From Wukongibacter sp050859025 (lineage in GTDB: Bacteria > Bacillota > Clostridia > Peptostreptococcales > Caminicellaceae): a stretch of 64,000 nucleotides of DNA. The notes under the pieces were generated by a model. It was not told where the DNA came from and did no database searches. It saw only the letters and a list, made by a program, of their open reading frames with translations. Shown here in pieces: positions 63,434 to 64,000 of the stretch. The stretch spans positions 2,542,001-2,606,000 of the forward strand of contig NZ_CP138200.1 of the NCBI RefSeq assembly GCF_050859025.1, in the 5' to 3' direction. Made by a program: the position numbers and the translations under genes. Each line of letters opens with the position of its first letter. Positions within the stretch are counted from its first letter, which is position 1.

Positions 63434-63537
63434 TATAGGGATTCAAGTAGAGACTTTAACTTATACATATCCAAAGCTCCCAGAAATGCTGAGTATTTGT
63501 ACATGTATAAATTAAAGTTTTGACTAGAATCTCTATA
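63434..63537 (+). repeat. 104-bp palindromic element, type E, copy 2 (inverted), with a type B fragment
   Basis: TATAGGGATTCAAGTAGA at the left and GAATCTCTATA at the right; the reverse complement aligns to 44481-44584, including the loop CTCCCAGAAATGCTGAG. Bases at about 63417-63437 (TAATTTCCTATTTGTTATAG) look like half of a type B palindrome. Confidence 0.72.
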
Positions 63538-63540
63538 TTA

Positions 63541-63607
63541 AAATTGCCAGAAGGAAACCTCAGAGTCTAACTTCCTTTATCAAGTTTCTCAGGCACACAC
63601 CTATTAA
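63541..63607 (+). repeat. 3' half of a type D element
   Basis: AAATTGCCAGAAGGAAACCTCAGAGT through AAGTTTCT and CACACACCTAT match the right half of the elements at 4943 and 50044. The left half is replaced by the type E element, so this copy is truncated or a composite. Confidence 0.68.
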
Positions 63608-63635
63608 AAGAGTATACAAATTGGAGGAGTGGAAA

Positions 63636-64000
63636 ATGGTAAACAGTAAGAATACGAAGGAATCAGTATTGAAAAGATTTATGCTGTTTGTAAAGCCCTA
63701 TAGTGGATGGCTCTTTCTCTGCAGTATGGCAGCCATAGGAAACGTTGCGCTTGATATTTTCGTAGCCTATTTAATAAAAAATCTTGTTAGTACTACACTT
63801 GCCAATATGTACAGAGAACTTACATCGATTGTATATATTATGATACTGACAATTATTGGAGGAATTATTGTTAAGTTCATAAAGAGGCATTCGGCAGGAC
63901 GTGTATGTACATATATTATAAGGGATATAAGAAGTCATGTATCTAAGCATCTTGAAAACATTAAGGCCTTTTATATTGATTCAAACCACTCAGGAGACAT
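63636..64000 (+). CDS. ABC exporter, N-terminal membrane domain (cut by window end)
   Basis: 121 complete codons with no stop. The ATG follows GGAGGAG. FMLFVKPYSGWLFLCSMAAI, ALDIFVAYLI and VYIMILTIIGGIIVKFI are membrane helices, and the end reads like the type I ABC-exporter phrase in which a helix ends near F-D-S-x3-G-D (IKAFYIDSNHSGD). The ATPase domain would lie beyond the window. Likely exports the product or its prodrug. Confidence 0.75.
   Translation, partial: MVNSKNTKESVLKRFMLFVKPYSGWLFLCSMAAIGNVALDIFVAYLIKNLVSTTLANMYRELTSIVYIMILTIIGGIIVKFIKRHSAGRVCTYIIRDIRSHVSKHLENIKAFYIDSNHSGD

Overview
The window is AT-rich DNA with every credible gene on the + strand, strong AGGAGG-type ribosome binding sites and frequent TTG/GTG starts. 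Together with about ten radical-SAM enzymes, iron-sulfur proteins and B12-dependent enzymes, this points to an anaerobic low-GC Firmicute, most likely a member of the Clostridia. The genus cannot be told from the sequence alone. Essentially all 64 kb belongs to one large, apparently undescribed hybrid nonribosomal peptide/polyketide gene cluster. It runs off both ends: the first gene lacks only its first base, and an ABC exporter begins at 63636 and is cut at 64000.

Layout. 1-9.1 kb: a cobalamin-type radical-SAM enzyme, a discrete acyltransferase, a HAD hydrolase, a secreted and membrane-anchored serine peptidase built like the colibactin peptidase ClbP, a PEP-synthase/rifampin-phosphotransferase-like dikinase and a second B12 radical-SAM enzyme. 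9.2-15.7 kb: a TetR-type regulator, a third B12 radical-SAM enzyme, a DUF362 ferredoxin-like protein, an acyl carrier protein (ACP), a carbamoyltransferase relative and an extra tryptophanyl-tRNA synthetase. 15.8-24.7 kb: a Rossmann-fold protein, an SGNH hydrolase, a type II thioesterase, two Elp3-like radical-SAM paralogues, a BtrH-like acyltransferase and aspartate decarboxylase (PanD). 24.7-34.6 kb: a 3,297-residue NRPS with three almost identical modules that ends in a BtrH-like domain instead of a thioesterase. 34.8-50.0 kb: three cassettes, each opened by a free ACP and carrying B12 or HemN-like radical-SAM enzymes, NHL beta-propellers, a ketoreductase, a thiolase, a second BtrH-like protein and two O-methyltransferases. 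50.2-63.4 kb: an effector-binding protein, a free condensation domain, a U32-type iron-sulfur protein, a PCP/half-condensation protein, a KS-PCP-C protein without an acyltransferase, an MTA/SAH nucleosidase, another NHL protein, another B12 radical-SAM enzyme, DAHP synthase and a second DUF362 protein.

How it may work (inference). PanD would supply beta-alanine to three A domains whose hand-read binding pockets lack the usual Asp235 and resemble a beta-alanine pocket. The KS-PCP-C protein would add a malonate unit loaded in trans by the discrete acyltransferase. ACP-bound intermediates would be C-methylated or rearranged by radical-SAM enzymes and O-methylated, and BtrH-like acyltransferases would release or transfer chains by forming amides. 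DAHP synthase hints at an aromatic building block. The extra TrpRS, the periplasmic peptidase and the exporter suggest resistance, prodrug activation and export.

The gaps between genes are filled by palindromic repeats of about 50-180 bp that mostly begin TATAGA and end TCTATA. Several supply or overlap the stop codon of the preceding gene, and subfamilies with unrelated stems share an apical-loop motif. They may be miniature mobile elements, RNA control elements of this very long transcription unit, or both.
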